A DNA stretch of 64,000 nt from Dromiciops gliroides (Eukaryota > Chordata > Mammalia > Microbiotheria > Microbiotheriidae). The translations under genes and the position numbers were made by a program. Below, one piece after another: positions 23,231 through 34,599 of this stretch. Numbering within the stretch: the first letter of the stretch is position 1; each line of letters starts with the position of its first letter. The stretch spans positions 70,125,492 through 70,189,491 of the forward strand of contig NC_057867.1 of NCBI RefSeq assembly GCF_019393635.1, written 5' to 3'. The notes beneath the pieces are model-generated. The model did not search any database and was not told the origin of the DNA. It worked only from the letters and a program-made list of their open reading frames with translations.

Positions 23231-23689
23231 AACTTAAGTGGAGTAAAGCCCCATGTAACCAGACAAACTGGAAAATATTTGCATTCTTACTTTTTTCTTG
23301 AGAATTCAAGGTGGGAGGGAGGCTTCATGACTTTTTGTGAGACCAATATCCCCTTAGGAAAATCAAAATCTTAACTTTATTTCCACTTCACTTACTTTCC
23401 TCTTCCCAACCTTTGGACCATAGTTTTACAGCCCTCTAGTAAATTTCTCACATGCAATTTTGTGTTATACTACAGCAGTAGCACTGATGTTCTTTGCTGA
23501 TGCCCCACTATGCCTGGAGGTAACCCTGGGTGCTCAAAGGACTCAGTTCTGAGTTCAGCAAAGGTTTTGTCTTCAGTGGACCAACCTAAGCATCAAAACA
23601 TTGATCTCCTTGTTGACCACTGGGTAACTTATTCTTTACTCACAATACCTCATGAAGACCATGCATAGAGGCATGAGGAGACAGGGGGA

Positions 23690-23840
23690 TGTTGCGCTTT
23701 GCATTGTGTGGAGTGGGAAGAGACACAGCAGGAAAGACAGGCTGGGGACAAATCACGAAGGGCTTTGAATGTTAAGCTAAGGAGCTTACTTGATAGCCAG
23801 AGCTTACTTGGAGCAGAGAAGTGATGAGATCCAACAGGCC
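23690..23840 (+). mobile_element. Fragment of the old mammalian repeat
   Basis: AAGGGCTTTGAATGTTAAGC, AGGAGCTTACTTGATAGCC and GAAGTGATGAGATCC resemble the repeat at 7690-8134. Confidence 0.45.
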
Positions 23841-24699
23841 AAATAGTTCAGGACCCAAACTTAAACACCTGAATTCTCAGTGACATAGATCACCAGGTAG
23901 ATTTTTCTCATAAAGCAAAATGAAACCTGAAGTTGTTGAAGTTGTCTCTGAAAGGGCCATTTTTTATTTATAAGCTACTCATAAGAACTTAGCACTTAGG
24001 CAGATAGATCCTTAGAGGACTAAATCTCTTGCTGAGCCCAGAACTAACACCTTTGACAACCTAGAGTCACCTTGAGGCTACAATGAGGCATAAGAGAAGA
24101 GCATCAGTGATCCAATAATATTACAAAGGATTACAACACAAAATAATACATTAGCTACAAAACCAAGTCCTAAGTGCAATACAAGGATGGGGGAAAGAAA
24201 AGCAAATCATTAAGTATTTTTACCATTGTAACCTACCTAAGAGGATCAAAGCCTACTTAGAAAGTCATGAGTTCTTAATCAATTCATGAATGATTATTTC
24301 TCAAGCATCTGTCATGTGCCATGCAACGTGCTAAGCCCCAGTTTTTTTTAATTTAGGCAAGAGAAAAGCACTAAAGTTTTAAGCACTATGCCCCTTTTAA
24401 AACTTTGTTTCATTAATGTCTTTTGTTTTGACGTCACTGTCACTTTTAGATGTGTTCTCCATCCCCTTTTCTTCTCTTATGTTATCTTCCCCAGAGTCAA
24501 CTGAAAGGGAAAATACCGAAGCACCTGAAATAACCTACAAGCTTCTAGATCAGGGGAAATTGTTTCAATAGTATGCTAGCTGGGACCTACAACCTACTGT
24601 ATGTACAAAGAGACAGAAGGGGTGACTGCACTGGGGTGTGACTTGTGGAAGGAATCACTAAAGCCCCTGTGAACATGACCTTACCCCTAATTGGGGGTA
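23841..24699. other. No confident feature
   Basis: Mixed single-copy DNA. A short old-repeat piece (CATCTGTCATGTGCCATGC) occurs near 24307-24325. Confidence 0.35.
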
Positions 24700-24952
24700 A
24701 TAATTTTTTACATTATTTTTCTTGAGGGTTTTTGTCTGTTTTCTTTCACAATCGACTAATATGGCAATGTTTTTCATGACTACATATGTATCCCTTATAG
24801 TGAATAGCTTGCCTTCTTAAGGGAGGAGGGAGGAAGGAAGAGAATTTGGAGCACAAAGTTTTAAAAATGGAAATTAAAATTGTTTTTACATGTAATTGGG
24901 GAAAAATAAAATTCTAAATAAATTAAAGAAAAATTTAAAAAAATAATAAGAA
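24700..24952 (+). mobile_element. L1 3' UTR fragment
   Basis: This matches the other L1 3' ends in the window: TTTTCTTTCACAA, ACTAATATGGCAATG, a GGGAGGAGGGAGG purine tract, then TTTTTACATGTAATTGGGG and AAATAAAAT. It is severely 5'-truncated and its A-rich end abuts the CYC1 pseudogene. Confidence 0.75.
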
Positions 24953-24954
24953 AC

Positions 24955-25682
24955 CTAGAACCGCACCCACCAGTCTACCCCAGGTCTCACCAAGGCTTCC
25001 TCTACCAGGCAGACCACTGGCCCTACCTCAACCCATTGAACAATCCAGCCCCCTATGCTTCCGCTAAGCAATTGTGCCCCTCCTGCCATGTGATGGACTA
25101 CCTGGCTTATCCCACCCTGTGAATATGCAACTATGGATCAGAGGAGGAAGAAGTTTAAGCATGGCCCTAAAGTAGACAGAAGAATGTAAAGGAGGCCAGG
25201 AAAGCTTTCTGGCTATTTTCTAAAGCCCCACTCCTCCCCCCCAAGCTACCTGGGCTACTGACAATGGGCAGCCAACTATCCCACTCCAGGCACACTCGCA
25301 CCCCGACCCAGCTACATCATCCAACTAGGCACTGAAGTGAGGACTGCATCTTTTCCCTGCTCAAGGGATACTTTGACTTTCCTACTGAAATCTCCCTCCG
25401 TGAAGAACTCCACTTCAATGCCTACTTCCCTGGCCAAACCATTGGCATGCACTTCCCTCACCTATGAGGTCCTTAAGTCTGATGATGGCAACCCAGTCAC
25501 TAGGTCCCAGATAGAAGAGGATATACCTTGGGCAGCTAAGCCAAAGCATGACCATCACAAGCGTATGGGGTTAAAGATGTTGCTAATGTTTAACTTTCTG
25601 TTCGTCCTCATCTAGATCATGAAAAGGCACAATGAGTGAGTTCTGAAGAGCTAGAAGCTGGATTCCTGTCCTGCAAGTGATC
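24955..25682 (+). pseudogene. CYC1P: CYC1 (cytochrome c1) processed pseudogene, 5'-truncated
   Basis: An intronless, frameshifted copy of the mRNA for mitochondrial cytochrome c1, the haem subunit of respiratory complex III. Across shifting + frames one reads EPHPPVYPRSHQG, then the haem c site CPSCH at 25075-25089 followed by MDYLAYP. Next come [18 protein letters not shown] and YFPGQTIGM, and finally EHDHRKRMGLKML-like sequence (here KHDHHKRMGLKMLLM) with a hydrophobic C-terminal anchor and a KRH motif. These occur in CYC1 order. Several stops and frameshifts make it nonfunctional. It starts well inside the coding region, so mitochondrial targeting is missing. It lies directly after an L1 3' end. 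No clear poly(A) tail is visible, consistent with age. Confidence 0.85.
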
Positions 25683-27034
25683 CTCCTTTCACGTGGACAG
25701 TTATGGCCACACTTAGGGTCCATTCAGTTGCGCCAAACTGGGTACATCCCATTCAACAGCCATGGTCAATGTGGCTTTCAAATGCAGACTGCTCTGACCC
25801 CTCTGACTCCTCCTCTTGGATGGGCAAAGGCAGAGGTAGGGCAGGAGAACTGGCTCTTCCCCCACCATTACTACCAGCCCCCCACCAGAAACAAATTAAG
25901 TTTCTAAATGGCAGGGGAGATGTTGGAGATACATCCATAAATGACAAAGATGTAAAAACAAAAGGTATCAACAATCTATTTTGAGGCATATACAAATGAA
26001 AACCTTAATGCTTTTCCTCTTAACATATCAAAATTTCAAAATTCTCTACTCTTTGAATACAAGTGTAGAATGACTGCTTTTTACTAAACCCACTGAAAGA
26101 GCAGGAAGAGGAAGAAAGCTAACACAAAGAAGCCTTGTATTTCACAAAGAAAGAAAAAAGCTCAAAATGGCTAACTAACTAGAACCCATACCAAGGATTA
26201 GCATGACTTCCAAAAGCATATCACAGTGGATAAAAATGTAAACGATTATACTTAAACAATGGGCCATCTGAAATTATTAGCAAGTAGTTGTCAGCTCTCC
26301 AGGAGAATCCCCTGCTAAAATCCCTCAGATCCAGAAAAAAATGATATAGGGAGATCTCCATCTAATCTAAAGCCAAAGCATTCCTTCCCAAGCCCAAAGC
26401 AGGGAACTTCTGGCATGAAGGCTTAGAAAATGCTTTGTAAATAGAGCCCAAACCTCTTCCAGACCCTGCACTTCTCCCTAAAGCTGGGCTCAACTACCAC
26501 TTCTAGGACCAGACTGCCTTGAAAACCTTTCACTGCCCATTAAAAGGTGATATTTCACAAGGAGACTTCGTAAGCAGGGGCTCGTGATATTCTGAACCCA
26601 GGCCTTCTTTTTCCAACCCTGTGGCTCTTTGCCCCCTTCTCCTTGGCCATGCCATGTGCTACTTCCTGCTGTACCAGAAAGGCTTGTCCATTTCAGAGAA
26701 GGACTGAGCCCAGCCTCAGCAATCTCACTGTCTGGTCCATTCTTGCCTTCCTCCCTGCCCATCACCAGCATGGAGTTCTAGCTACTGTACCGCCCACAAT
26801 TCCTGAACTTATAGCCAGTGATGTTTCCCCATAACAGCTGGTTCCCTTTATCAAGGTGACTACATATACCCTTTCCCTAAGTCCCACGTACCAAGCCTGG
26901 GTAATAGTGGGGCTTTGAAACCTTCTTAAAATCACTTCAGAAAAGCAGCAAAGTGATTTTACTCAGTTTTATCCCAAAAAAGCTTGGTTATATAATCAAG
27001 CAAAAAAGCTTGGTTATATAATGTCTCGTGTCAA
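25683..27034. other. No confident gene; possible CYC1-pseudogene 3' flank
   Basis: The first 200 bases could be transcript 3' UTR, but no tail is visible. A 22-bp direct repeat (CAAAAAAGCTTGGTTATATA plus AT) sits at 26975-26996 and 27001-27022. Other open frames show no motif. Confidence 0.35.
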
Positions 27035-27049
27035 TGACCCTTCCATATC

Positions 27050-27262
27050 ATTAATCTAACTGAAGCCTCACAGCACAGCCCTGGGAGGTTGGTATTTCTA
27101 GTGCTATTATCCTCCCCATTTTACAGATGAGAAAACTCAGGCTCAAAGAGGTTAAGTGACTTGCCCAGGGTCACACAGCTCTTAGGTGCCTGAAGTAGGA
27201 TTTGAATCCTGGTTTTTCAGACTCCAAGTCCAGCATTGTGTGCAATATACTATACCACCCCT
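27050..27262 (-). mobile_element. MIR SINE, antisense
   Basis: CCCCATTTTACAGATGAGAA, GAGGTTAAGTGACTTGCCCA, GGATTTGAATCCTGG and CAAGTCCAGCATTGTGTGC. Confidence 0.88.
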
Positions 27263-27559
27263 CCCTTCTACATTAACATTGTTGATTGAACCGAAAACTC
27301 AAAACAAGGAGGGTATCTTATCTAAACTTTGTATCTCCTCTAGCACCTAGCAAAATGTTCTATTCACAGCAGTGGCTTAATCACCATTTGTCAAATGAAT
27401 GATCACTGAATAAGTGAATTTGTAGCCCAATTTTTCAAAAACACACAAACAATGGCTACTAGCTGACCTAGTGAGGATCTTCTGGCCCACCCAGGTTCTT
27501 ATCATCTACATAGCTCCTAAGTGAGCCTCTGCACCTTTAATAAAGTCACTGATCAGGAA

Positions 27560-28840
27560 AGGACTAAATCATGACATCAACAAAGAGAAGAATCCTCTCC
27601 AAAATGAACTGATCCTCCATGCCAAAGAGAGAAAGAGTAACTTCAAACAAAATAAATGGCAGCCAGTATGACATACCATGGGGAATGCAAGCACCCTGAG
27701 ACCACTGTGATGGCTGTGAAAGCCTGGCAAGTGCTCTGGCTATACTATTAAGTGGGTTAGAAGTCCCAGCAGCATGATGCAAATGCCCCTAACAGTCCAA
27801 GAAACAAGTAGGGCAGCATAGGCTACATGGTAGACTGAGCTAAAATCATCACAATAAAAGGACTGACTGCTGGAATGAGCAGAGCACCTTCATGTTCTAG
27901 GACAAGAAGGCAAGACAAAGACATTCTTGGAACACATGATTAGCACACCAAAATCCTCCAGAAATATTTTTGCAGCAAGCAATGGTAAAGGCTGACAAGA
28001 GGAACATACCATGGGATTTGTCAAAAGCAACCAAAAGTAGTTTACTTCCAGATGAAGTCTATGAACTGGCTAAGAACCAAAAGTGTCAAAAGGCCCTCAG
28101 TGAGCAACGCTCATATGAGTTTAACCAACAATAAGTCAACAAAGAAGCATCAACAAATAGCTGAGTCCAATGGATTTACTGACAAGTTTATAGGGGCAAT
28201 TCAGGACCAGATCATCACTACTAGAAATTAGAGAAGGGCTATCCTTAAAATACCTGGACTTAACGGGGCAGCTAGGTGGCACAGTGGATAAAGCACTGGC
28301 CCTGGAATCAGGAGGACCTGAGTTCGAATCCGACCTCAGACACTTGACACTTACTAGCTGTGTGACCCTGGGCAAGTCACTTAACCCCAGTTGCCTCACC
28401 AAAAAAAAAGAAAACAAAAAAAATACCTGGACTTAAGATCAAAGGAGATGATATAAAGAATCAATCGAAACTATTTTCATCACTACAGCTGCAAAATTTT
28501 AGCACCTACAAAATACAAGGGATAAAAGGGATACAAGACATGATCTGGTGGATAGAAACATTCTTGAGAAACTTCTTATCCTTGATGGATTGACAGATGA
28601 CAAGTTCTTATTCCACAAATGTGCCCCTCAACATAGCCTTGAGAACTGAGCCATTAAACTATATGAGAACTGGAACATTATCACAGATCAAATTGTTACA
28701 GTTGCCCAGACATAACAATGATGCATAAAAACTTATGAACATTTCAAATAAATTACACATCTCCATCATAATCTCCAAACTACAAAGAACAAAAATCTTT
28801 CAAAATGTAGAAACTGAGCAAAAGAAATCAAAATTATTCA
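27560..28840 (+). pseudogene. Unidentified decayed retrosequence-like stretch
   Basis: Purine-rich sequence in which codon-like stretches survive between stops on the + strand (for example SLLPDEVYELAKNQKCQKAL at about 28042-28101 and HKCAPQHSLENRAIKLYENW at about 28616-28675). I do not recognise the family. It could be an old processed pseudogene, a DNA-transposon relic or a LINE. A CORE-SINE interrupts it at 28264-28419. Confidence 0.3.
28264..28419 (+). mobile_element. Marsupial tRNA-type CORE-SINE, well preserved
   Basis: GGGGCAGCTAGGTGGCACAG to an A-rich tail, with the 17-bp duplication AAAATACCTGGACTTAA at 28247-28263 and 28420-28436. This is the longest perfect duplication of the set I checked. 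Confidence 0.95.
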
Positions 28841-28859
28841 AGAACAGGGTTAATCAAGC

Positions 28860-29010
28860 AATCGATTGACAAACATTTGTTAAGCATTTACTATGTGCCA
28901 GGAAATGTTAAAGTGCTAGGAAAACAAAGAAAGGAAAAACCCCACACAGTCCCTGGCTTCAAGGAGCTTACATACTAAAGGGGAAAAGAACATGTGCATA
29001 GGCATTTGAC
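28860..29010 (+). mobile_element. Old mammalian interspersed repeat
   Basis: TTGTTAAGCATTTACTATGTG, CCAGGAAATGTTAAAGTGC and CAGTCCCTGGCTTCAAGGAG. Related pieces are at about 5930, 6200 and 63680. Confidence 0.6.
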
Positions 29011-29439
29011 AAAGTGGAAGGAGTAACTTTAGAGGATAAGGTCCATATTAACCCTGTCATCTTGCCTTCTCCTGGACCTTGAGCAAGAATGTTTTCAGTA
29101 AATCCAAAGAAGATACAATTACATTATACACCTGTTCAATAGTCTATAGGATATAAACTATAAAAGAATAATAAGAAAGTGACTTGTCCTAGGACCATTT
29201 CTATCTGAACTCCATCAAAAAGATGAAGACAAAATGATAATTATAATAAAGATCACAATAATAACAAGAGACATATAATGCTTTAAAGTTTGCAGTCATC
29301 ACTAGGAACTAGTAAGTCATGCCAAATTAAGCTCACTTCCTTTTCTGGAATCGTGTACTAGCCTAGGAGATTAGAAAAATGCTATATGCTGATTTCAATG
29401 AGACATTTTTAAAAGTCTTTCATTAAAGTATGCCAGACA

Positions 29440-29635
29440 CCTTAGAGACATCATCTCATCTGAGTTTTACAACAAGCCTGAGAGGTAGATATACTAGAGG
29501 TATTCGCCCCATTAAAAAGATGAGGAAACTGAGTCTCAGAAGGTGAAGTGACTTGGCCATTGCCAGCCAACCAGCAGACGTCAGTATACAAATCTGTCTT
29601 CCTAACGGCAAATTCAGCACACTATCCAACAATGA
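29440..29635 (-). mobile_element. MIR SINE, antisense
   Basis: GATGAGGAAACTGAGTCTCAG and GTGAAGTGACTTGGCC in antisense MIR order; diverged. Confidence 0.7.
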
Positions 29636-29789
29636 TAACCTCAGAGTGTACCATTGGAAACACCATCCAGTGTAAAAAAATGAACATCAACCTGCTGATC
29701 AGTACTCTTTGGAGATAGTATTTCAATTGATTCCCAGTTGCCCTCACTGTGCTTTCTATCACTTGGCCCACATTGCTCCATCTTGTCTG

Positions 29790-30420
29790 TGGGTGGTGGT
29801 AGTGGTGGTTGTGGTTGTCCAAGGAGACCAAAACGGCATCACTCTGTTAGAGTCAAGTTACACTGTATCCAACCATGGCTGATCAGACCAACACGAGCTC
29901 AGAATGCTCTACCACATGTCAGATACAAACAATCCATGTGAATGGATTAGATTCTCTAAATTTGTGCATCTGGCATTTTGTTTGAGCTACTTCAATTCTG
30001 CTTTGCTTATAGAGCACAGTACCTTCTCTGATGAGGGCAAACCATGCTGGGTGGTCCTGTGCCAGTGTTTCCCACGTCATACAATCAATTCCAAACTTCT
30101 TAAAAGATATCTTGAGACTGTCATCATCTCACTTTTTCTGACCACCATGTGAGCATTTGCCTTCTGTGAGTTCTCCATAAAACAGTCCTTTAGACAAGCC
30201 CTGCTTTCTAACAGTCGACCTACTTTCTCCATCTTGTCCATATGGATATCATGAAAGACTTTTGAAAGTGCTTCACTGATACATATAAGAGAGGACGTGA
30301 CTGCCTGGCTCCTAATGGTTACTGCTCTCTCACCAAAGCGCTCGCATCCTATCTGTTCAATCATTTCCTTCGATATTCCTATGGCCTTGTGCCCTCCTCA
30401 CTATACATACTCCCTCTAAT
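29790..30420 (-). mobile_element. RTE-type LINE 3' fragment, antisense
   Basis: Same sequence type and order as 8955-9620 (AGAGTCAAGTTACACTGT, GATGAGGGCAAACCATGCTG, GACCACCATGTGAGCATTTG). The reverse frame reads CFMENSQKANAHMVVRKSE. It extends further 5' of the element than the copy at 9 kb. Confidence 0.6.
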
Positions 30421-30639
30421 GGCCCAGTTCACAACCCATCTATATCATAATCCAGGGCAGACCTTTTATCAGTGTTAACAGTGTCAAGTTTACCTGTTTA
30501 TAGTTTCTACAATCTACATCTGTATTTGACCATTACAGCAATTGCCAATCGCCAGCCTTCTGGTCCTTCTCAATAATTCTAATCATACTATTCTAGTATG
30601 GCTGAAATGTAACTGTCATGTAGCATCACATTCCGCTAA

Positions 30640-30880
30640 TGCATTTAGTTCTAACTCACTTTAAGGTTTACAAAGCACCTCGTATTTAATCCTCCCTACA
30701 ACCTCACAAGATAGGTGCTATTATCATCATGCTCGTTTTATAGACGGGGAAACTGAGGCACGGAGAGTTTAAGTGACTTGCCCAGGGACACAGAGCTGGT
30801 AGGTATTTGAGGAAGGATTCAAACCTATGTCTCAGTAACCTCAAGACTAGTTCTCTATCCACCATACCATGATGCCTATG
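30640..30880 (-). mobile_element. MIR SINE, antisense
   Basis: GACGGGGAAACTGAGGCACG, TTAAGTGACTTGCCCAGGG and a CTCTATCCACCATACCATGATG end. Confidence 0.85.
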
Positions 30881-31284
30881 GGAAAATGTGTTCTGAGTTC
30901 TGAGTTCAAACCCATCTTTCCCAATCCAAATAGCTAGAACAAGTTCTCCCTCTCCTCTTGTTCTATCTGGATTCCTTCAGGGGCTGGAGTTTTGGGAGCT
31001 AGGGCTCCCACTGAGGATCATGGGAAGGGAGAAGCTCCCATGAGGGCTCTATCAGAGGCTGTCTGGCTGTATCTTCAGTACTTAGAATGGAATAGCAGCA
31101 ACACTTCCATTGAGAGGGGGACAGGGATGGGAATAGGAATTCCTAGACAGTGGCAGGGTCTCCAGTATGAAAAGTTTCCTACAGCTCCCAATTAGGCAGT
31201 GATGACCATTCATGTGTATGGAGTTTTCAAAAGTGAAGAAAGAAGAAAAGAATTTGCCCTCAAACTTCCAATTACTAGAGGTAG

Positions 31285-31640
31285 AAAGTTGTTGTTTGTC
31301 CTTCATTTCCAAGAAGACCAATAACATCATGGGGTGATGTCTTGACTCTCACATAAATTGAATTTAAGTGAGGCAAAGTTGCACAAAGTCAGCCTCACTC
31401 TCTCTTCCAGAGTCATCAAAGTCCAGGGGCAGGACAAAAGTCAGAATGACTGGTGACAGTCCAGGATACAGCCACAATACCTTGGCATCTTTGAAGACTA
31501 ACCAAGTGACCCACAGTGCCTGTTTCAGCCACACTCATGGCCATTGGAACAAATTGTTATCACCCATCCATTTCACCAGGGTAGTCTTCACATGCTTGGG
31601 ATAGACATCCATCCCCCTAGCTCACCAATGGTCTTGAGGC
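31285..31640 (+). mobile_element. RTE-associated marsupial SINE-like repeat
   Basis: GTTGTTTGTCCTTCATTTCC, AAGACCAATAACATCATGGG, GGCAAAGTTGCACAAAGTC and GTCAGAATGACTGGTGAC resemble a repeat sharing its end with the RTE elements here. The family name is uncertain. Confidence 0.5.
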
Positions 31641-31835
31641 CTATTGGTTGCCACTGGAATGAGAAGACCTAAGTTCAAATCCCACTCTGGCCACATAAGC
31701 CAAGAGACCTTAAGTGGCTTCACCTCTCCTAAGCCTCAGTTTACTCATCTGTAAGCATATTGTACTACCACCCCCACCAGGTTGCTGAGAAAAGCCCTGT
31801 GAAAATAGCACAGTGTTACACAAATCCAAGTTACT
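31640..31835 (+). mobile_element. MIR SINE
   Basis: AATGAGAAGACCTAAGTTCA, CTAAGCCTCAGTTTACTCATC and CAGGTTGCTGAGAAAAGC. Confidence 0.75.
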
Positions 31836-32479
31836 TTTGTTTAAAAGCAAAGATGTATCATAAATAGCAAAATAATTAAGTTTACAAGTTCAATTATCTA
31901 ACTGCAGATTACTGATTAAAAAGTTTTACCTCAGGTTTTATTTGAAACCAACCTGTCAATAAATACTGTCCATATTTGGTGCGACTGATAAATGGCTGCC
32001 ATATTTCCTTTCAAATACAGACAACAGTGGTTTGGTTGATCATATAAATGATCCATGGGTGAGCTATAGTTGTCTCTATAAACTTGGGAGTGGCACTTAC
32101 TCTTCTGAGAACTAAAGGACATTTGGTTTTGTCTCCTCATCTCATCTCCCAGTTGGGAGATGCCAGAGCAAAGCAATTTCTTAAGCATGAAAATACTTCC
32201 CCACACTCAATATTGCCTATAAATCATTCTTCAAGTTTTTCCATCCGCAATTCCCCCCAACCATCACTATCAACCTTTGACTTAACATTTTATTCTAAAT
32301 AAATTTGGGTATAGCCCTGTGACTTATATTTCCCACTATGAAAATAATATTTTTCCCTTCTATGAAGCTGCACCAGAGGGTCTGAGAAAAAGGAAATTAT
32401 TAAGCATTCTAGCTTTTTTTTCCACCAAAAACTAAGATAGAGGTCAATGAATAAGTATGTGCAGACTGGAACTTGAATC

Positions 32480-32710
32480 CTCTGGGGTGACTGTAGGCTA
32501 ATTAATAATTAATGCCAGAGACATGGTGTTTGAAATGCAGATGTGATAACTAGCGGCCTGGCCAAGCTGTTCAGAGGAAGCAGGTTTGGATGCTACAGGG
32601 AATAGGCACTCCCTTGCCGGCTGGCTCCGGGAGCAGACCTGGGTGCAAAGCAGGGCCTATGCTTTAGATTCGATTCCCCTCAGCTGTTAATTACCTGAAC
32701 CTACTTTGAA
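32480..32710. promoter_or_regulatory. Candidate enhancer with paired homeodomain sites
   Basis: Two TAATTA sites at 32509-32514 and 32516-32521 are followed by a CAGCTG E-box at 32681-32686 directly abutting TTAATTA at 32687-32693. The block has no recognisable transposon. Such clusters are typical of conserved developmental enhancers; conservation cannot be tested here. Confidence 0.35.
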
Positions 32711-32889
32711 GTTCTTCTCTTTTTATCCTCTGCATGAAAAGAGATTGGTTCAGCCAAGGGACTTGAAGAAATGATCAAATACGCAGGGTGGAGGGGTTGG
32801 AAATAGAACTTCAGATATAAGATAAGGAAGAAAAATACATAGTGGAGCATACAAGAACATGCATTATTAGGAAATGTATAAGTGCAGTT

Positions 32890-33450
32890 CACTGTTTCAA
32901 GCAAATTGTGCTTCTTAGAGTTGTTTTAATGAAGTTGATTTTCAGGAAATATATAAACTTTCTCTGAATAGACATGTCGAAGGAATCAGTATCTGTATTA
33001 CAATATGAAGTAATTATTTGATAAGAGATTACCAGGGGTGCTTTTCAAAGCCATTTTTAATTTAATAAAATTATTTAAGCCTCTTTTATGTGAGGTGTTT
33101 GATGAAGTGTACAACATTAATAGAAATCCACAATGGGCCATTTCTGAAAGAATTACATTTTTGTGCAAATCACTCATTCTCCAAAACACAAACAGAAAGT
33201 GCTATATATTGGGACCGCCCTAGAGGGATTATAAACTGATGAAAAAGAATAACAATTGAACAAAATTGGAAATGGATGATTGAAAGTTTAACTTCATTAA
33301 AGAGCACTCAGGGTTGTTCTCAGAATACATGCATATGCAATTTACAAAAAGCCCTGGCAATGAAACATCTTGAAAGTGAATTGTGGCATCCCTGGAATGG
33401 ATGTGAATGCCAAGTTGGTTTTCTTTGACACTTTCATAATACATTTAGTC
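32890..33450. promoter_or_regulatory. Candidate regulatory block with a MORE-like POU-dimer site
   Basis: Repeat-free AT-rich sequence containing ATGCATATGCAA at 33329-33340. This is one base from the palindromic MORE element (ATGCATATGCAT) bound by POU dimers. Several TAAT cores and ACAAT (SOX-like) motifs lie around it. Confidence 0.35.
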
Positions 33451-33491
33451 TAGCTGCTTGGGGTCAAGTGTTTTTCTGAGAAACCAACTAC

Positions 33492-33594
<103 letters not shown>

Positions 33595-34599
33595 GTTCTT
33601 TGCTGGTGCATATAAAGCTGTCATGCAATATCTAATTTCCAACTGTGAGTGGTATCTCTGTATCTTTTTGACAGGATAATGGCCATCAAAGGAAAATATG
33701 TACCTACATTGAAACTGACACCTATAGATGGAGCATCACGGGAGGACAGTGACATCAACTGCACACGAACAAATGGCTGGGCAATGGCTCACTCTGGTCG
33801 GTCTGAAACAACGTACAGACTCTCAAAGGGGGAATTTTATTTGGACAAATTTAATACTGCTTATTATTCATTTCTTTTTAAAAGGCCATTTTATAAGCAG
33901 AATCTCTATGATTTTGACCATTTAAAGTCATCCTGGGAAGGTGGGCATTTACACACTAATCTTGGTCAAAGAACAAAAATGACATTCAGCACAGCACATT
34001 AGATTTGCCTTGAGCAAGAAAATAGTGTTGCCAATGTCTAAAGGTCTCTAATGAAAGGCCAATCACATTTAGAAATTCGGCTATTGGCGTGTGAGATGGC
34101 TCTCAGGTGCTGTTATCATTCTGAGGACAAATATACATAGATGCTATACTCATTTTTAAAAATACAAATTCCTAGTTGTTTTGTTACGGTTAGAAGGCAA
34201 ATTGACAGACAAAAAAGAAAAAAAGCTAACAAAGCCCTACCTGCCAACACACTGGCGGCCTCAGCTCCTGAGAGGCCACTTTTAGTAGTACAAGGAAGCC
34301 TCTTCTGCTGACATTCAAGGGCCAACAATCCTGACAATACTATACGATTATCAAGAAGCCTCCAAGCAGATGCACCCTTTCCTCCATTTTTGGAAGATAA
34401 TCTTTGTGTGCCGATTTCCACTGGTAAAAAGAAAAGGGAAAGAACATAAACTCTTGACAAATGTGAGGAGCAAGCCAGAGCCAAACTCAAAAACCCACAG
34501 CTCCAGTCAGCATTTAAAATGTGCTCAGCTTACAGATTGTTTGCCCGGGACACCAACATAGCTCTTTAGAGAAGTAGGCATCCATGAATCTAGGACTAT

